DNA from: Alloacidobacterium dinghuense
GTDB taxonomy: Bacteria; Acidobacteriota; Terriglobia; Terriglobales; Acidobacteriaceae
NCBI RefSeq assembly: GCF_014274465.1
Contig: NZ_CP060394.1
Span: 5,518,001-5,582,000 of the forward strand
Direction: 5' to 3'
Length of the DNA stretch: 64,000 bases
Position numbers and translations under genes: made by a program. Positions 49,023 through 57,648 of this stretch are shown here, piece by piece; position 1 is the first letter of the stretch, and each line of letters starts with the position of its first letter. Under the pieces are notes generated by a model. That model searched no databases. It saw nothing but the letters and a program-made list of their open reading frames with translations, and was not told the DNA's origin.

Positions 49023-49787
49023 TTGGACAGTATGTTCCACTTTCCGTTTGAAGTCTTCTTCGTTTCTCTCATCGTCCTGTGGCTTTCAGTACAGCTGGGC
49101 TCTTTTTTCGGCAAGCTGCGCCCCATAAAAGAGGAGGACGATAGAAGCGACCTCGACCTCGTAATTAGCGCCAGCCTGACCATGCTCGCTCTCATCATCG
49201 GCTTCACCTTCTCCATGGCTGTCAGCCGCTACGACCAGCGCAAAAACTACGAGGAGGAAGAAGCCAACGCTATCGGAACAGAATACGTCCGCGCCGATCT
49301 GTTGCCTGCCGCCGACGGCGCGAAAGTTCGTCAGCTTTTGACGCAATATCTCGATCAGCGTCTGCTCTTCTATACCACCCGTGATCAAGAGCAGCTCCAG
49401 ACCATCGACAACCAGACAGCAAAGCTGCAGAACGAGATGTGGTCGGCCGTCCAGACCGCCGCTACAACACAACCAAACCCAGTCACGGCTCTCGCCGTCG
49501 CAGGCATGAACGATGTCCTTAACCGCCAGGGATACACGCAAGCCGCCTGGTGGAACCGCATCCCCGTCGGTGCCTGGAGCCTTATGACGGCGCTGGCGAT
49601 CTGCTGCAGCATTCTGATCGGCTATGGTGCGCATCGCAGGAAAGCCACGCTGTTTGGGGTCCTGCCATTTCTCGTAGCAATCGCATTCTTTCTCATCTCC
49701 GACATCGACAGCCCGGGCCGGGGAATCATCCAGGTAGCCCCGCAAAACCTGATCAGCCTTTCGCAATCGCTCCACAGTACCCAATGA
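49023..49787 (+). CDS. DUF4239 bestrophin-like membrane protein
   Basis: A 254-residue protein with two N-terminal and two C-terminal helices (EVFFVSLIVLWLSVQLGSFFG, ASLTMLALIIGFTFSMAVSRY, MTALAICCSILIGYG, FLVAIAFFLISDIDSPGRGIIQV) and a central helical cytosolic part (RKNYEEEEANAIGTEYVRADLLP). This is the DUF4239/bestrophin-like family, in which an ion-channel function is suspected. The start is TTG at 49023, five bases after GGAGG; ATG 49032 lies too far from it. It follows the methyltransferase gene by 35 bp. Confidence 0.82.
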   Translation: MDSMFHFPFEVFFVSLIVLWLSVQLGSFFGKLRPIKEEDDRSDLDLVISASLTMLALIIGFTFSMAVSRYDQRKNYEEEEANAIGTEYVRADLLPAADGAKVRQLLTQYLDQRLLFYTTRDQEQLQTIDNQTAKLQNEMWSAVQTAATTQPNPVTALAVAGMNDVLNRQGYTQAAWWNRIPVGAWSLMTALAICCSILIGYGAHRRKATLFGVLPFLVAIAFFLISDIDSPGRGIIQVAPQNLISLSQSLHSTQ

Positions 49788-49911
49788 GATAGCAGGCTTT
49801 TTACTGCCCTGAGCCTGTCAAGCAGCCCCTTAAGCCAAAGAAATCTTCCGACCCGCACATTCCAAAGCCAAAAGACCCCCTGCGATTTGGCGTACTATTT
49901 CGCCCAAACTG

Positions 49912-50130
49912 CTAAATTAGGGACTCAGGCATTCGCCGAAACCCGAACATGGAATGCTGCTTGCTGTGCTTCATCGAGCTTAGGAGGCGCGGTAGTATGC
50001 GTGGCCACCGGAACTTCAACTTCTTGGGAGAATTCCTCCTGTTCTGCTGGCGAGCCGTCCGTCCGTTCTCCAGCCGCGTGCGCACCGTAAACTGCGTCCG
50101 GTGGAGATCCACTCCCCGGTATCGCTTCAT
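49912..50130 (-). pseudogene. IS110-like transposase, N-terminal remnant
   Basis: From an ATG at 50130, preceded by GAGGAGG, the minus strand reads MKRYRGVDLHRTQFTV, the DEDD-type N-terminus of IS110-family transposases (first catalytic Asp in GVDLH). After about 25 residues the similarity is lost, and no other transposase part is present. The remnant lies directly next to a truncated hydrolase. It is based on a short match only. Confidence 0.45.
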
Positions 50131-50202
50131 CTCGCCTCCTCGCGCTGTGGAGTAGACGCGCTCTGCGGCGATCACACTCTCCCATCCAAGGTCCTTGCGG
50201 CC

Positions 50203-50382
50203 TTATGCAATGCATCGGAAATCTGCCGAAAGCCGTTCTGGTACGCCGTTCCATGTGCGGGCTGAACCGCCCCAATAATGCAAGAACAGCAGTGGTGGCT
50301 CTCCACTGCCAGAATCCAACACATTGAATGTCAACTTTCCTGCGTGCAGTTTCACTCGCTTTGGAGCCTCTAGGTTGTTCAT
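50203..50382 (-). pseudogene. Alpha/beta hydrolase, truncated after the N-terminal strand pair
   Basis: The ATG at 50382 (MNNLEAPKRVKL) opens an alpha/beta hydrolase start: KLTFNVLDSGSGEPPLLFLHYWGGSARTW, with the oxyanion HYWGG block. It reaches DFRCIA and stops at 50203, about 60 residues in, where a full protein would need some 270. The nucleophile, acid and His are missing. The following bases hold the IS110-like remnant, so insertion followed by deletion probably removed the rest. Confidence 0.6.
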
Positions 50383-50509
50383 GTGATTTTCCGCTGGGGT
50401 TCGGCGCTTAATCAATCGCAAGCTGGGCACCCGCATCTCCTCACAATCTGACCCATCTTTGTTCTCCTTGCGCCTGTGTGAGATTTCTTTCCTTGAATGG
50501 AGTCATCAG

Positions 50510-51141
50510 TCAGACGAGGCTATCTGAGTATCTGAAGTGGAAGCCCGGTTCCGCATTCACGACTGCATCGACGAGCACTTGAGCAATTTTTGGAGCGGGA
50601 TTGACACGGAGTCGTTTGGGAAGGACGGGCACAAGGAAATGTGAAAGTTTCAGCACGAGGCTTTCGGCAAAACGAACCTCATCGCGTTCTCCTCCGATGA
50701 TGCTGGGCCGCACGATGGTGAGCGACCTGAAGCGATCTCGCGAATATCTCGTTCGAGTTCACCTTTTACCCTTGCGTAAAAGAAGGACGAATCGACCGAT
50801 GCTCCTATGGCCGAGACAAGTGCGAAGTTCTCTGTGCCTGCTTGGTGAGCGAATCGCGCGAACGATAAAGGCAGATCGTGATCGACCGAACGGAAGGCTT
50901 CTTTCGATCCTGCCTTCTTGATCGTTGTGCCGGTGGCGCAGATTATAGCGTCGGGTCCCCACCCTGCCGCTTCCGGTAGCAGCAGCTCCAACTTTGGGGC
51001 CACCGGGTTCATCAGCTTGTCCTGCTTTGTCAGTGGTCTCCGGGTTGGCGCTATGACCTGTGTGATTGCCGGCTGTGCAAGAGCCTGTGCCAATGCATTC
51101 CGACCCACCAACCCCGTTGCTCCGAGAATCAGGACCTTCAT
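50510..51141 (-). pseudogene. NAD(P)-binding short epimerase/reductase, frameshifted
   Basis: The ATG at 51141 starts MKVLILGATGLVGRNALAQAL, an atypical short-chain reductase NAD(P) motif, with FALVSAIGASVDSSFFYARVKGELERDI in the middle. Near 50725-50733 the frame is lost: the correct continuation (FRSLTIVRPSIIGGERDEV and on to about 50510) lies in the next frame and would be restored by one extra base. A 1-nt deletion or sequencing error is inferred. Read through, the protein would be about 210 residues, close to YwnB/HTATIP2-like oxidoreductases. Confidence 0.75.
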
Positions 51142-51154
51142 AGCGAACACCCTG

Positions 51155-51706
51155 TTAGAGTGCAAACTGTCTCAGGTGATAATCCACATGAATCTGCAAG
51201 AGCTTGCCCCATTCCTTTGCCGTCATTTTGCCGAACATAGGGTGTGGCTTCCAGGCATCGGCAGTTCTTGCGTTCCAGTTAGCCTCTAAGATTTTTAGCA
51301 GCTGTGCCTTTTCGTACGCGAACTCAAATCGCTGCGAATGCGGGATTTTGAAGCCTGCTGGAAGCCGTAGTCCGACTGGCTGCTCCGGAAACCAATCGAC
51401 GAGAATCCACTTGAAGAACGTCCGCGAAGTCAGGTAACTCTCGTCGGGGAGATTGTAGAAACCCAGTGAGCCTCCGCACGCCAGGTTGAGGTGGTGAAGC
51501 ATCTGGTCAACCTCCATGGTCCCCCACTGACGCGGCGATTGAGACGTCACACTCTCTACACGACGGCGATATTCATGCCGCTTCTCCTCCGTGAAAAAGA
51601 GATTCCCATCCACTTGCTTCACCCGGAAGGCCCGAGGAATATAGCGGACAATTGCTACTCCTGACATCAAGAGATTCCGGGTAAAGAGGGCGCACAACAA
51701 GTTCAT
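51155..51706 (-). CDS. DUF1569 family protein (DinB-like)
   Basis: A 183-residue protein. It contains RRVESVTSQSPRQWGTMEVDQMLHHLNLACGGSLG, then FPEQPVGLRLPAGFKIPHSQRF and the C-terminal HPMFGKMTAKEWGKLLQIHVDYHLRQF. The three His in HHL, HP and HVDYH suggest a metal-bound four-helix bundle of the DinB superfamily, matching DUF1569. A hydrophobic N-terminus (about 20 residues) precedes it. Role unknown; DinB relatives act in thiol or stress metabolism. It is 13 bp before the frameshifted reductase and 63 bp after the aldehyde dehydrogenase, on the same strand. Confidence 0.82.
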   Translation of the reverse strand: MNLLCALFTRNLLMSGVAIVRYIPRAFRVKQVDGNLFFTEEKRHEYRRRVESVTSQSPRQWGTMEVDQMLHHLNLACGGSLGFYNLPDESYLTSRTFFKWILVDWFPEQPVGLRLPAGFKIPHSQRFEFAYEKAQLLKILEANWNARTADAWKPHPMFGKMTAKEWGKLLQIHVDYHLRQFAL

Positions 51707-51769
51707 GGACTGTTCCCTATCGAGCTTCCTAGATCGCGGCGCTTAGTGTTTGCTGCACAACATTGGCTT

Positions 51770-53170
51770 CTAGTACTCGAACCATTGATCGAGTTCCTGT
51801 ACCTTTTCGGGCGTGTAGGGCGGGAAAAGGTGCTCAATGGCTATGTCCGGCGGAGATATCAGGACTGACTTGGCGTGCGTAAGGGAATCGTAACCGTACT
51901 TCCCGTAGTAATTCCCGATGCCCGACGTTCCCACTCCTCCGTACGGCATGGACTCAATGAACAAGGAAACATTGGTCTGATTTACCGCGCCTCCCCCGAA
52001 TGAAAGGGATTGCAACACGCGATCGATCGCCTGCTGATTTCGGCTGAACACGTAGCCGGCGAGTGGCTTTGGCAACGACTTGATCTTAGCGAGTAACGAC
52101 CCTAGGTTGGAATAAGTGAGGATTGGCAAAATCGGCCCAAAAATTTCGCCTTCCATGATTTTGTCAGACCAGGAAATCGGGTAGAGGATGGTCGGGTCGA
52201 GATAACGGGCTGCAGCGTCCGATTTCCCGCCGTAAACGACCTTCTTAGGATCGATCAGGGACGCGAGCCTTTCGACAGCGGCGGAGCTTATGACACGCGA
52301 GTAATCGGAAGTGCTCTTGGGATCTGTCCCGTAGAGTTCGACGACAGCTTTTTTGCATTCCGCCACGAACTCTTCTGCCATGGACTCATGAACGACTGCA
52401 TAGCCGGGCGATGTGCACCACTGTCCTCCCCATGCCGTTGCGCCCCAGACAATTTTCTTGGCTGCATCTGGAATGTTCGCTGTCTCATCAACAATAGCCG
52501 GGTTCTGTCCGCCCAGTTCGAGCAATACTGGAGTGAGGTTCTCAGCAGCCGCTCGCATCACTACCTTGCCCACACCCACGCTTCCTGTGAGAAACATGAA
52601 ATCAAATGGAAGCTTCAAGAGATTCGTCACTACTTCTCGGCCACCGACCACGGCGCTCAGAGCTTCCGGCTCGAAATACTTGGGTATCAACTCCAGTAGC
52701 AACTCGTCCGTTGCCAGCAGCGCTTCAGAGAGCTTCAAGATGCAGGGGTTGCCGGCCGACAGGGCGCCAACCGCGGGACGCAACGACAACAAAAGGGGTC
52801 CATTGAATGGACAGATGATCAGCGTAACCCCGTAAGGCTCGCGGTACACCATTCCCTTATGTCCGGATGCAGCGAGGAATTTCGGAAGGGGAGCCTCGAC
52901 AGGCTTCATCCATTCTTTAAGCTGGGACTTTGCGAATTCGCTGGTTGCGATCGAAGCTGAAACCTCGAAGGCGTTCTCTTGGGACGCCGTCTTGAAGTCC
53001 CTGCGCGAGGCGTCAGCGAAACGCTCATAGTTGTCCTTGAGCATGTGAATTAACCGGTTCAGCTGGTCGACTCTCCACTCATAAGTCTTGGTTGCATCTG
53101 TGGCAAAATGTTCCTTCTGTTTGTCGAACAAATCCTGAACGGAAACCGTTTCGATTACTAAATCGCCCAT
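51770..53170 (-). CDS. Aldehyde dehydrogenase family protein
   Basis: A 466-residue NAD(P)-dependent dehydrogenase oxidising aldehydes to acids. Cofactor site LIICPFNGPLLLSLRP and FMFLTGSVGVGKVVM, general base Glu in LLELGGQNPAIVD (near residue 215) and the nucleophilic Cys in WGGQWCTSPGYAVV (near 249) are present, as is the C-terminal FGGGAVNQTNVSLF. It is closest to the fatty-aldehyde/coniferyl-aldehyde class, judged by length and the GGQxC block. It lies 46 bp after the alcohol dehydrogenase gene, so the pair could convert an alcohol to its acid. Confidence 0.94.
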   Translation of the reverse strand: MGDLVIETVSVQDLFDKQKEHFATDATKTYEWRVDQLNRLIHMLKDNYERFADASRRDFKTASQENAFEVSASIATSEFAKSQLKEWMKPVEAPLPKFLAASGHKGMVYREPYGVTLIICPFNGPLLLSLRPAVGALSAGNPCILKLSEALLATDELLLELIPKYFEPEALSAVVGGREVVTNLLKLPFDFMFLTGSVGVGKVVMRAAAENLTPVLLELGGQNPAIVDETANIPDAAKKIVWGATAWGGQWCTSPGYAVVHESMAEEFVAECKKAVVELYGTDPKSTSDYSRVISSAAVERLASLIDPKKVVYGGKSDAAARYLDPTILYPISWSDKIMEGEIFGPILPILTYSNLGSLLAKIKSLPKPLAGYVFSRNQQAIDRVLQSLSFGGGAVNQTNVSLFIESMPYGGVGTSGIGNYYGKYGYDSLTHAKSVLISPPDIAIEHLFPPYTPEKVQELDQWFEY

Positions 53171-53216
53171 CGCATTTTCCTTTCCTCTTCGCCGTCGTGG
53201 AATGTTATGACTGACT

Positions 53217-54257
53217 TCACACTGCGCTCACCTCTGCGCCGTTTTTCATGACCAACACCATCCGAAAACGCGCCTTTCCATCCATCATGCGAGCGAAAGC
53301 CTCGGGCGCCTTGTCAAGCGGAAGCGTCTCGATCATGGGCCGCACCTCCTGCAGGACGCTGAACGCCAGCGTGTCCTGAGTGTCGATGGCGCTGCCCGTC
53401 AAGCTGCCATAAATTGAACGCTGTCCGAACACCAGGGATGGGGAGGAGACCTCGATAGCGTCGGGCGCGACTCCAACCACGATCAACTTGCCGCAAACTG
53501 CGAGGGCCGGGACCAGTGCGGCGATCGCCTTACCGCTTGGAGCGGTCGCCAGGATCGCTTTGGCGCCGCCCATCCGTTGTAGCGCAGCAGCAACATCTTC
53601 TGCCGCAGCATCCACATAGAAGTGCGCGCCCAACTTCTTGGCCAGGTCCGACTTTTCCGGTCCGTTATTGATGGCGACGATGCGGAATCCCATGCGCCTG
53701 GCAAACTGAACTCCCAAGTGTCCAAGCCCGCCGATTCCCTGAATGCCAACCAGATCGCCCGCGCGCAAGCCCGCGTTACGCAATGCATTGAAGGTCGTTA
53801 TGCCAGCACAGAGAAGAGGGGCGGCATCTGCGGAAGTGAGCTCATCAGGAATTGAAGCGAGAGCTCGTGCTTCGGCAATCATCACCTCGGCATAACCACC
53901 GTCGGTTGTGATTCCTGATATGACGGGATTGAGGCAGTTCGCAAAATCTCCGCGTAGGCACGGCTCACATTCGCCGTCTTGGCCGCCCAAAAAACCGACA
54001 CCTACGCGTTGCCCGATCTTCCATTTAGAGACATTCGGGCCAATCTCCTCGATTCGGCCTACGACCTCATGCCCGGGCACTCGCGGCAATTTCAGGCCCG
54101 GATAATCGCCCTGTACCGTCGCTAAATCGGAATGACAAACGCCACATGCTTCGACGCGTAGGCGAACTTGACCAGCCGCCGGCTTCGAAATCGGCCGTTC
54201 GACAACACGGAGTACGCCAGGTGTTGATACTTCGACCGCCCTATATGTGCTTCCCAT
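53217..54257 (-). CDS. Zinc-dependent alcohol dehydrogenase
   Basis: A 346-residue medium-chain dehydrogenase. Catalytic zinc ligands: Cys in ACGVCHSDLAT (near 38), His in PGHEVVG, Cys in LLCAGITTFNAL (near 150). The NAD motif is GIQGIGGLGHLGVQFA. The structural-zinc loop reads GGQDGECEPCLRGDFANC: the first of the usual four Cys is replaced by Asp, leaving three. It is otherwise of the AdhP/AdhA type oxidising primary alcohols. It follows the small STAS-like gene by 18 bp and precedes the aldehyde dehydrogenase; all three lie downstream of a sigma-54-type promoter. Confidence 0.94.
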   Translation of the reverse strand: MGSTYRAVEVSTPGVLRVVERPISKPAAGQVRLRVEACGVCHSDLATVQGDYPGLKLPRVPGHEVVGRIEEIGPNVSKWKIGQRVGVGFLGGQDGECEPCLRGDFANCLNPVISGITTDGGYAEVMIAEARALASIPDELTSADAAPLLCAGITTFNALRNAGLRAGDLVGIQGIGGLGHLGVQFARRMGFRIVAINNGPEKSDLAKKLGAHFYVDAAAEDVAAALQRMGGAKAILATAPSGKAIAALVPALAVCGKLIVVGVAPDAIEVSSPSLVFGQRSIYGSLTGSAIDTQDTLAFSVLQEVRPMIETLPLDKAPEAFARMMDGKARFRMVLVMKNGAEVSAV

Positions 54258-54275
54258 TTCATTCTCCTAAGGAGC

Positions 54276-54566
54276 CTATCCCTTCTTACGCTTCTTAGTG
54301 GATACTTTGGACCGGCCTTGTTCCCGGAGCATCCACTCCTGGATATAAGGCGAACAATGCAGCAGCGGTATGCCCTCCGCCTTACACGTATTAAGAAAGC
54401 GAATGCCTTCGACACCCACGAGATCCACTTCTTCCAAATCCAAACCCGATGGCCCGCTTCGCTCAATCTCGGCTCTCACCTGATCAATGTTCTCCGATCG
54501 AAGCTCTCCACTCAGCCGAATTTGCGTTCCATGCTCACCGGAAAGCTGTTCGATCTTGAGCGTCAT
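54276..54566 (-). CDS. Small STAS-like domain protein
   Basis: A 96-residue protein. LKIEQLSGEHGTQIRLSGELRSENIDQVRAEI and LDLEEVDLVGVEGIRFLNTCKAEGIPLLHCSPYIQEWM follow the STAS (anti-sigma antagonist) fold, although the phosphorylatable Ser of SpoIIAA is replaced (DLVGVEG). It ends in a Lys/Arg-rich tail. It is the first gene behind the sigma-54-type promoter and is 18 bp from the alcohol dehydrogenase. A protein-protein regulatory role is inferred. Confidence 0.75.
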   Translation of the reverse strand: MTLKIEQLSGEHGTQIRLSGELRSENIDQVRAEIERSGPSGLDLEEVDLVGVEGIRFLNTCKAEGIPLLHCSPYIQEWMLREQGRSKVSTKKRKKG

Positions 54567-54601
54567 GGAATTCTCTGGTTTCGAAATGTGGCTATCTAAA
54601 A

Positions 54602-54617
54602 TGCAGGAACAGGGCCA
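54602..54617 (-). promoter_or_regulatory. Sigma-54 (-24/-12) promoter of the STAS-ADH-ALDH operon
   Basis: On the minus strand TGGCCCTGTTCCTGCA matches TGGCACG-N4-TTGCA, with GG and GC at exactly the right spacing. Transcription would begin near 54591, 25 bp before the first gene. The activator gene at 54734-56710 is a sigma-54-dependent type, which makes the site credible. Confidence 0.7.
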
Positions 54618-54660
54618 ATCTCAACTCATTGAGGAGGTGCGGCTTAGCATTGCCGGTTAG

Positions 54661-54694
54661 TCCTGAATTTTGAGGAATTCCTGTATGGAGAGGA
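54661..54694. promoter_or_regulatory. Paired TCCT-N8-AGGA sites, candidate upstream activating sequence
   Basis: TCCT-N8-AGGA occurs at 54661-54676 and again at 54679-54694, 18 bp apart, about 70-105 bp upstream of the predicted start. Between them lies the palindrome AGGAATTCCT. Position and symmetry fit binding sites for a sigma-54 activator dimer. Confidence 0.5.
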
Positions 54695-54733
54695 AATTTT
54701 AGGTAAGTTGTCCGAGTCGGATCAGGCAGATCA

Positions 54734-56710
54734 CTATGGCTTGAACCGAAATTTATTGATCCCCAAGCGCTTGATTTTTGAGTCGAGAGTGCGCGTTGGA
54801 AGTCCTAGCCTTATTGCGGCGCCCGATGGCCCTGCGATTTGGCCGTGGCTGGCCGCTAACGCGGCTTCAATCATTTCCTTTTCTTGCTTATGCAGCGCGC
54901 CATTAAGAGCGATGGTTGGACGAACGATTTGGGGCGGCTCCCGCTTAAGCCATGTCTCATCGACAGAGAACGTATCACCGTCGCTCAGGATCACAGACCG
55001 CTCAATGACATTTTGGAGCTCACGAACGTTGCCCGGCCAGCTGTACGCTTGGAGCAGCTTGAGAGTTCTCTTATCGATTGTTCTGTACTTCTTTCCAGCC
55101 TTCTTCCCAAAGCGGTCAATGAAGTACTTGACGAGCAAGGGAATGTCAGCCGTGCGCTCGCGCAACGAGGGCATCTCAATGGGCACGATATTCAGTCTGT
55201 ACAGGAGATCTTGGCGAAACTTGCCTTCGGCCACTATCGCGTTCAAATCACGATGAGTTGCGGCCAGCACTCTTACGTCGATGGAAATTGATTTGCTACT
55301 GCCGACACGCTCGATTTCACGCTCTTGCAGCACTCGTAGCAGTGCGATTTGGGCCTCTGAGGGCAAATCGCCTACTTCGTCCAGGAAAATCGTCCCGCCA
55401 TTGGCCGACTCAAAACGCCCAAGTCGCCGTTTTGTCGCACCTGTGAATGCTCCCTTCTCATGTCCGAAGAGCTCGGAAGAAATTAGCGACGGTGGAATTG
55501 CGGCACAATTGACCCCGATAAATGCCTGTTCCGCGCGGCTTGATCGCTTGTGGATAGCGCGCGCAATCAACTCCTTCCCCGTGCCGGTTTCTCCCAGAAT
55601 CAGAACTGTGGAATCTGAAAGGGCCACCCTGCGGACCTGGCGAAGTACTTTACTCAGCGCTTCCGAAGTTCCGATTATGTCCTCAAACATCGAGTCACGA
55701 TCGATTTGCTCCCGCAACACCAGGTTTTCGTTGCGTGTCCTTTCTTCAGCTTGGACGCGGTCATCAATGTCAGTTCCCGTTGCATACCAGCGAATCACCC
55801 GTCCCTGGTCGTCAAGCAATGGGTTGTAATGGATGAGAAACCACCGGTAGTGCCCATCTTTGCGCAAGACTCGTTTTTCGTTTTGAAATGGCACACCCCG
55901 CGAGAGCGCTTCCAGACGTTCGCCTCGGAATCGCGCTACATCCTCCGGATTAAAGGCTCGATCGCGAACATCCTTCGCCATGACCTCTTCGACCGTAAGG
56001 CCCGTGTAATCGAGCATGGTCTGATTCATATAAAGAACAGCGCCATCCGGATTCAGGACCGCGATCATCTGGGGTATGGCATCAACAATGTGTCGAAGTT
56101 GAGCTTCTGATTTCTCTATCTGTTTGACTGCCCTTGTCAGCGCCGTCTGCGATCGATCGCGCTCAATGGCGATTCCGGCAATGCGGCTGGCGTAATCGAT
56201 CAACTGAATTTCGGCCGGCCCCGGATGCCGAACTTCGCGGTAGTACATGCCGAATGTCCCCAGCACTTTGCCGTCGCGCGACATGATGGGTGTTGACCAA
56301 GCGGCGCGTAGTCCACTCTGTAGAGCAAAATCTCTAAACTTCACCCATCTCGGGTCGGAAGCGATGTCAGAGACGAAGACAGGCTGACGAAGGTAGGCGG
56401 CTGTGCCACATGATCCGGCATTAGGGCCAACGCACAATCCATCGGTCGCTGCCCGGTACGCTTCTGGCAGACTTGCGGCGACGCCATACCGCAGGTGCAA
56501 CCCGTCTTCGTCTAGCAGGAAAATCGAGCACAGCATTCCCGCGCTGTGAGCTTCGATCAGGCAGGTGATAGTCGTCAGAACTTCGTTCAGGGGTGCGCCG
56601 AGAAGGATCATCCTCAACGCATCGAGCACCGCATCGCTGGGCAGCGTTTGTGCGAGGGGTGGCGATGTTGAAGCTGCCCTAACGTTCGCCGATGTCGCTG
56701 GGCCTGCCAT
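54734..56710 (-). CDS. Sigma-54-dependent Fis-family activator with GAF and PAS domains
   Basis: A 658-residue enhancer-binding protein. Order: GAF domain (about 25-195, [22 protein letters not shown]), PAS/PAC (about 205-325, [22 protein letters not shown]), AAA+ domain (about 345-580) with Walker [16 protein letters not shown], the sigma-54 contact loop GAFTGA and Walker [13 protein letters not shown], and a C-terminal Fis helix-turn-helix ([21 protein letters not shown]). The sensory ligand is unknown. Its gene ends 117 bp upstream of a sigma-54 promoter with paired candidate sites, so it probably activates the dehydrogenase operon, perhaps in response to the alcohol or aldehyde. Confidence 0.94.
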   Translation of the reverse strand: MAGPATSANVRAASTSPPLAQTLPSDAVLDALRMILLGAPLNEVLTTITCLIEAHSAGMLCSIFLLDEDGLHLRYGVAASLPEAYRAATDGLCVGPNAGSCGTAAYLRQPVFVSDIASDPRWVKFRDFALQSGLRAAWSTPIMSRDGKVLGTFGMYYREVRHPGPAEIQLIDYASRIAGIAIERDRSQTALTRAVKQIEKSEAQLRHIVDAIPQMIAVLNPDGAVLYMNQTMLDYTGLTVEEVMAKDVRDRAFNPEDVARFRGERLEALSRGVPFQNEKRVLRKDGHYRWFLIHYNPLLDDQGRVIRWYATGTDIDDRVQAEERTRNENLVLREQIDRDSMFEDIIGTSEALSKVLRQVRRVALSDSTVLILGETGTGKELIARAIHKRSSRAEQAFIGVNCAAIPPSLISSELFGHEKGAFTGATKRRLGRFESANGGTIFLDEVGDLPSEAQIALLRVLQEREIERVGSSKSISIDVRVLAATHRDLNAIVAEGKFRQDLLYRLNIVPIEMPSLRERTADIPLLVKYFIDRFGKKAGKKYRTIDKRTLKLLQAYSWPGNVRELQNVIERSVILSDGDTFSVDETWLKREPPQIVRPTIALNGALHKQEKEMIEAALAASHGQIAGPSGAAIRLGLPTRTLDSKIKRLGINKFRFKP

Positions 56711-56720
56711 CAGTAAACAG

Positions 56721-56740
56721 CCTATAGCAGACGCTATAGG
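56721..56740. promoter_or_regulatory. Perfect inverted repeat upstream of the activator gene
   Basis: CCTATAGC-AGAC-GCTATAGG: 8-bp perfect arms starting 10 bp before the activator's start codon. Possible operator for autoregulation, or a leader hairpin. A further half site (GGTATAGC) follows at once. Confidence 0.5.
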
Positions 56741-56976
56741 TATAGCACTAGCAGACCAACAGTCGGTCTAAACAGCTCGAATATCAACTGTTGACTTAAG
56801 CCAAAAGCTCATGCGGTTCAAGGGCCTGGAGAAAGCTGTAGTTTCGTCTTGAACATTTTTGTTTCCAGACTTGCTGGCCGATCGAAAGCTCTCGTTCGCC
56901 TGACGAAAACTAGCTGAGAAGTAGGTGCAGGTGCTTATCGCTCTTGAATGATTTGGCGATGTACTGCCCGCCTACC

Positions 56977-57021
56977 TTTATATAGGGGTGAACCTGATTT
57001 TATATAGGGGTGAACCTGATT
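56977..57021. repeat. 22-bp tandem duplication
   Basis: TTTATATAGGGGTGAACCTGA occurs twice in direct succession with a 22-bp period and no mismatch over the full repeat. It abuts the 3' end of the decayed tRNA gene. Upstream (56741-56976) no gene or motif was seen. Confidence 0.85.
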
Positions 57022-57023
57022 TC

Positions 57024-57100
57024 TGGTGGGCCCACTAGGACTCGAAACTGGAACCAAAGCATTATGAGTGCTCTGCTCTAACCCATTGAGCAATGGGCCC
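57024..57100 (-). tRNA. tRNA-Met-like gene (anticodon CAT), T arm damaged
   Basis: A 77-nt cloverleaf on the minus strand: acceptor GGGCCCA/TGGGCCC, D arm GCTC/GAGC, anticodon stem GAGCA/TGCTT with loop CTCATAA, encoded CCA. The T stem is CCAGT/CCTAG with two mismatches, including loss of the nearly invariant G53-C61 pair. It looks like a tRNA-Met that has started to decay, or a remnant left by integration at a tRNA gene. Whether it is functional is doubtful. Confidence 0.7.
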
Positions 57101-57134
57101 TTATTTCACTCCGGCGCCGCGTTGCCGAAGTCTA

Positions 57135-57260
57135 GTGTAATGGACCGTAGTCAACCGTAATTGAGCGTAATCTAGAGAGTATGAGTTTCCGGTCATCTCT
57201 GTAAGACTATGATAATAAAGGAAATGTGGGCGTAATTAAGCGTAACCCTACGTAGTTGAG
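57135..57260. repeat. 10-bp iterons in two arrays
   Basis: CGTA (TGTA in the first unit) recurs every 10 bp at 57136, 57146, 57156 and 57166, and again at 57231, 57241 and 57251. Unit consensus is roughly CGTAATTNAG. One unit per helical turn would place all copies on one DNA face. No replication or integrase gene is adjacent. Confidence 0.6.
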
Positions 57261-57314
57261 CGACCGTAATTTAGAGCAACTTTCTGAAGTCTGTCTAAGC
57301 TGAAGGGTGTACCA

Positions 57315-57641
57315 TCACTGTACCTTCATACACCTTTCTCCGCCCTTCCTCGATAGCAGGACCTCTAGCTTCACTGTCGGGTTGGTAAAGTAATCGATGA
57401 ACGAGTCGACCCATGCGCGGTTGCACCTTCGAGTCAAGATGCATTTTCCGAATCGGAGGCGAAGCAGTTCAGGAATTTGACTTATGAAACGATCGCTTGA
57501 TGAGGTCGCGGTAGGATATTCAATTGCCTGATGCCCGGCACAGATCCGCACGAGCGCTTCGGGATCAATTGCAACATCTGGGAGAGCTTGCATCAGTCGG
57601 GAATTCTCTGTCAATCGATTGAGGCCGCCTTTTCGAGCCAT
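57315..57641 (-). CDS. Hypothetical protein of doubtful status
   Basis: A 108-codon frame from ATG 57641 (MARKGGLNRLTEN), directly behind the desaturase gene; extending to 57695 would overlap that gene. It contains DPEALVRICAGHQAIEYPTATSS and LRLRFGKCILTRRCNR with several Cys. No ribosome-binding site, family or membrane segment was recognised. It may be a small real gene or a chance frame in an accessory region. Confidence 0.3.
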   Translation of the reverse strand: MARKGGLNRLTENSRLMQALPDVAIDPEALVRICAGHQAIEYPTATSSSDRFISQIPELLRLRFGKCILTRRCNRAWVDSFIDYFTNPTVKLEVLLSRKGGERCMKVQ

Positions 57642-57648
57642 TCGTGAA

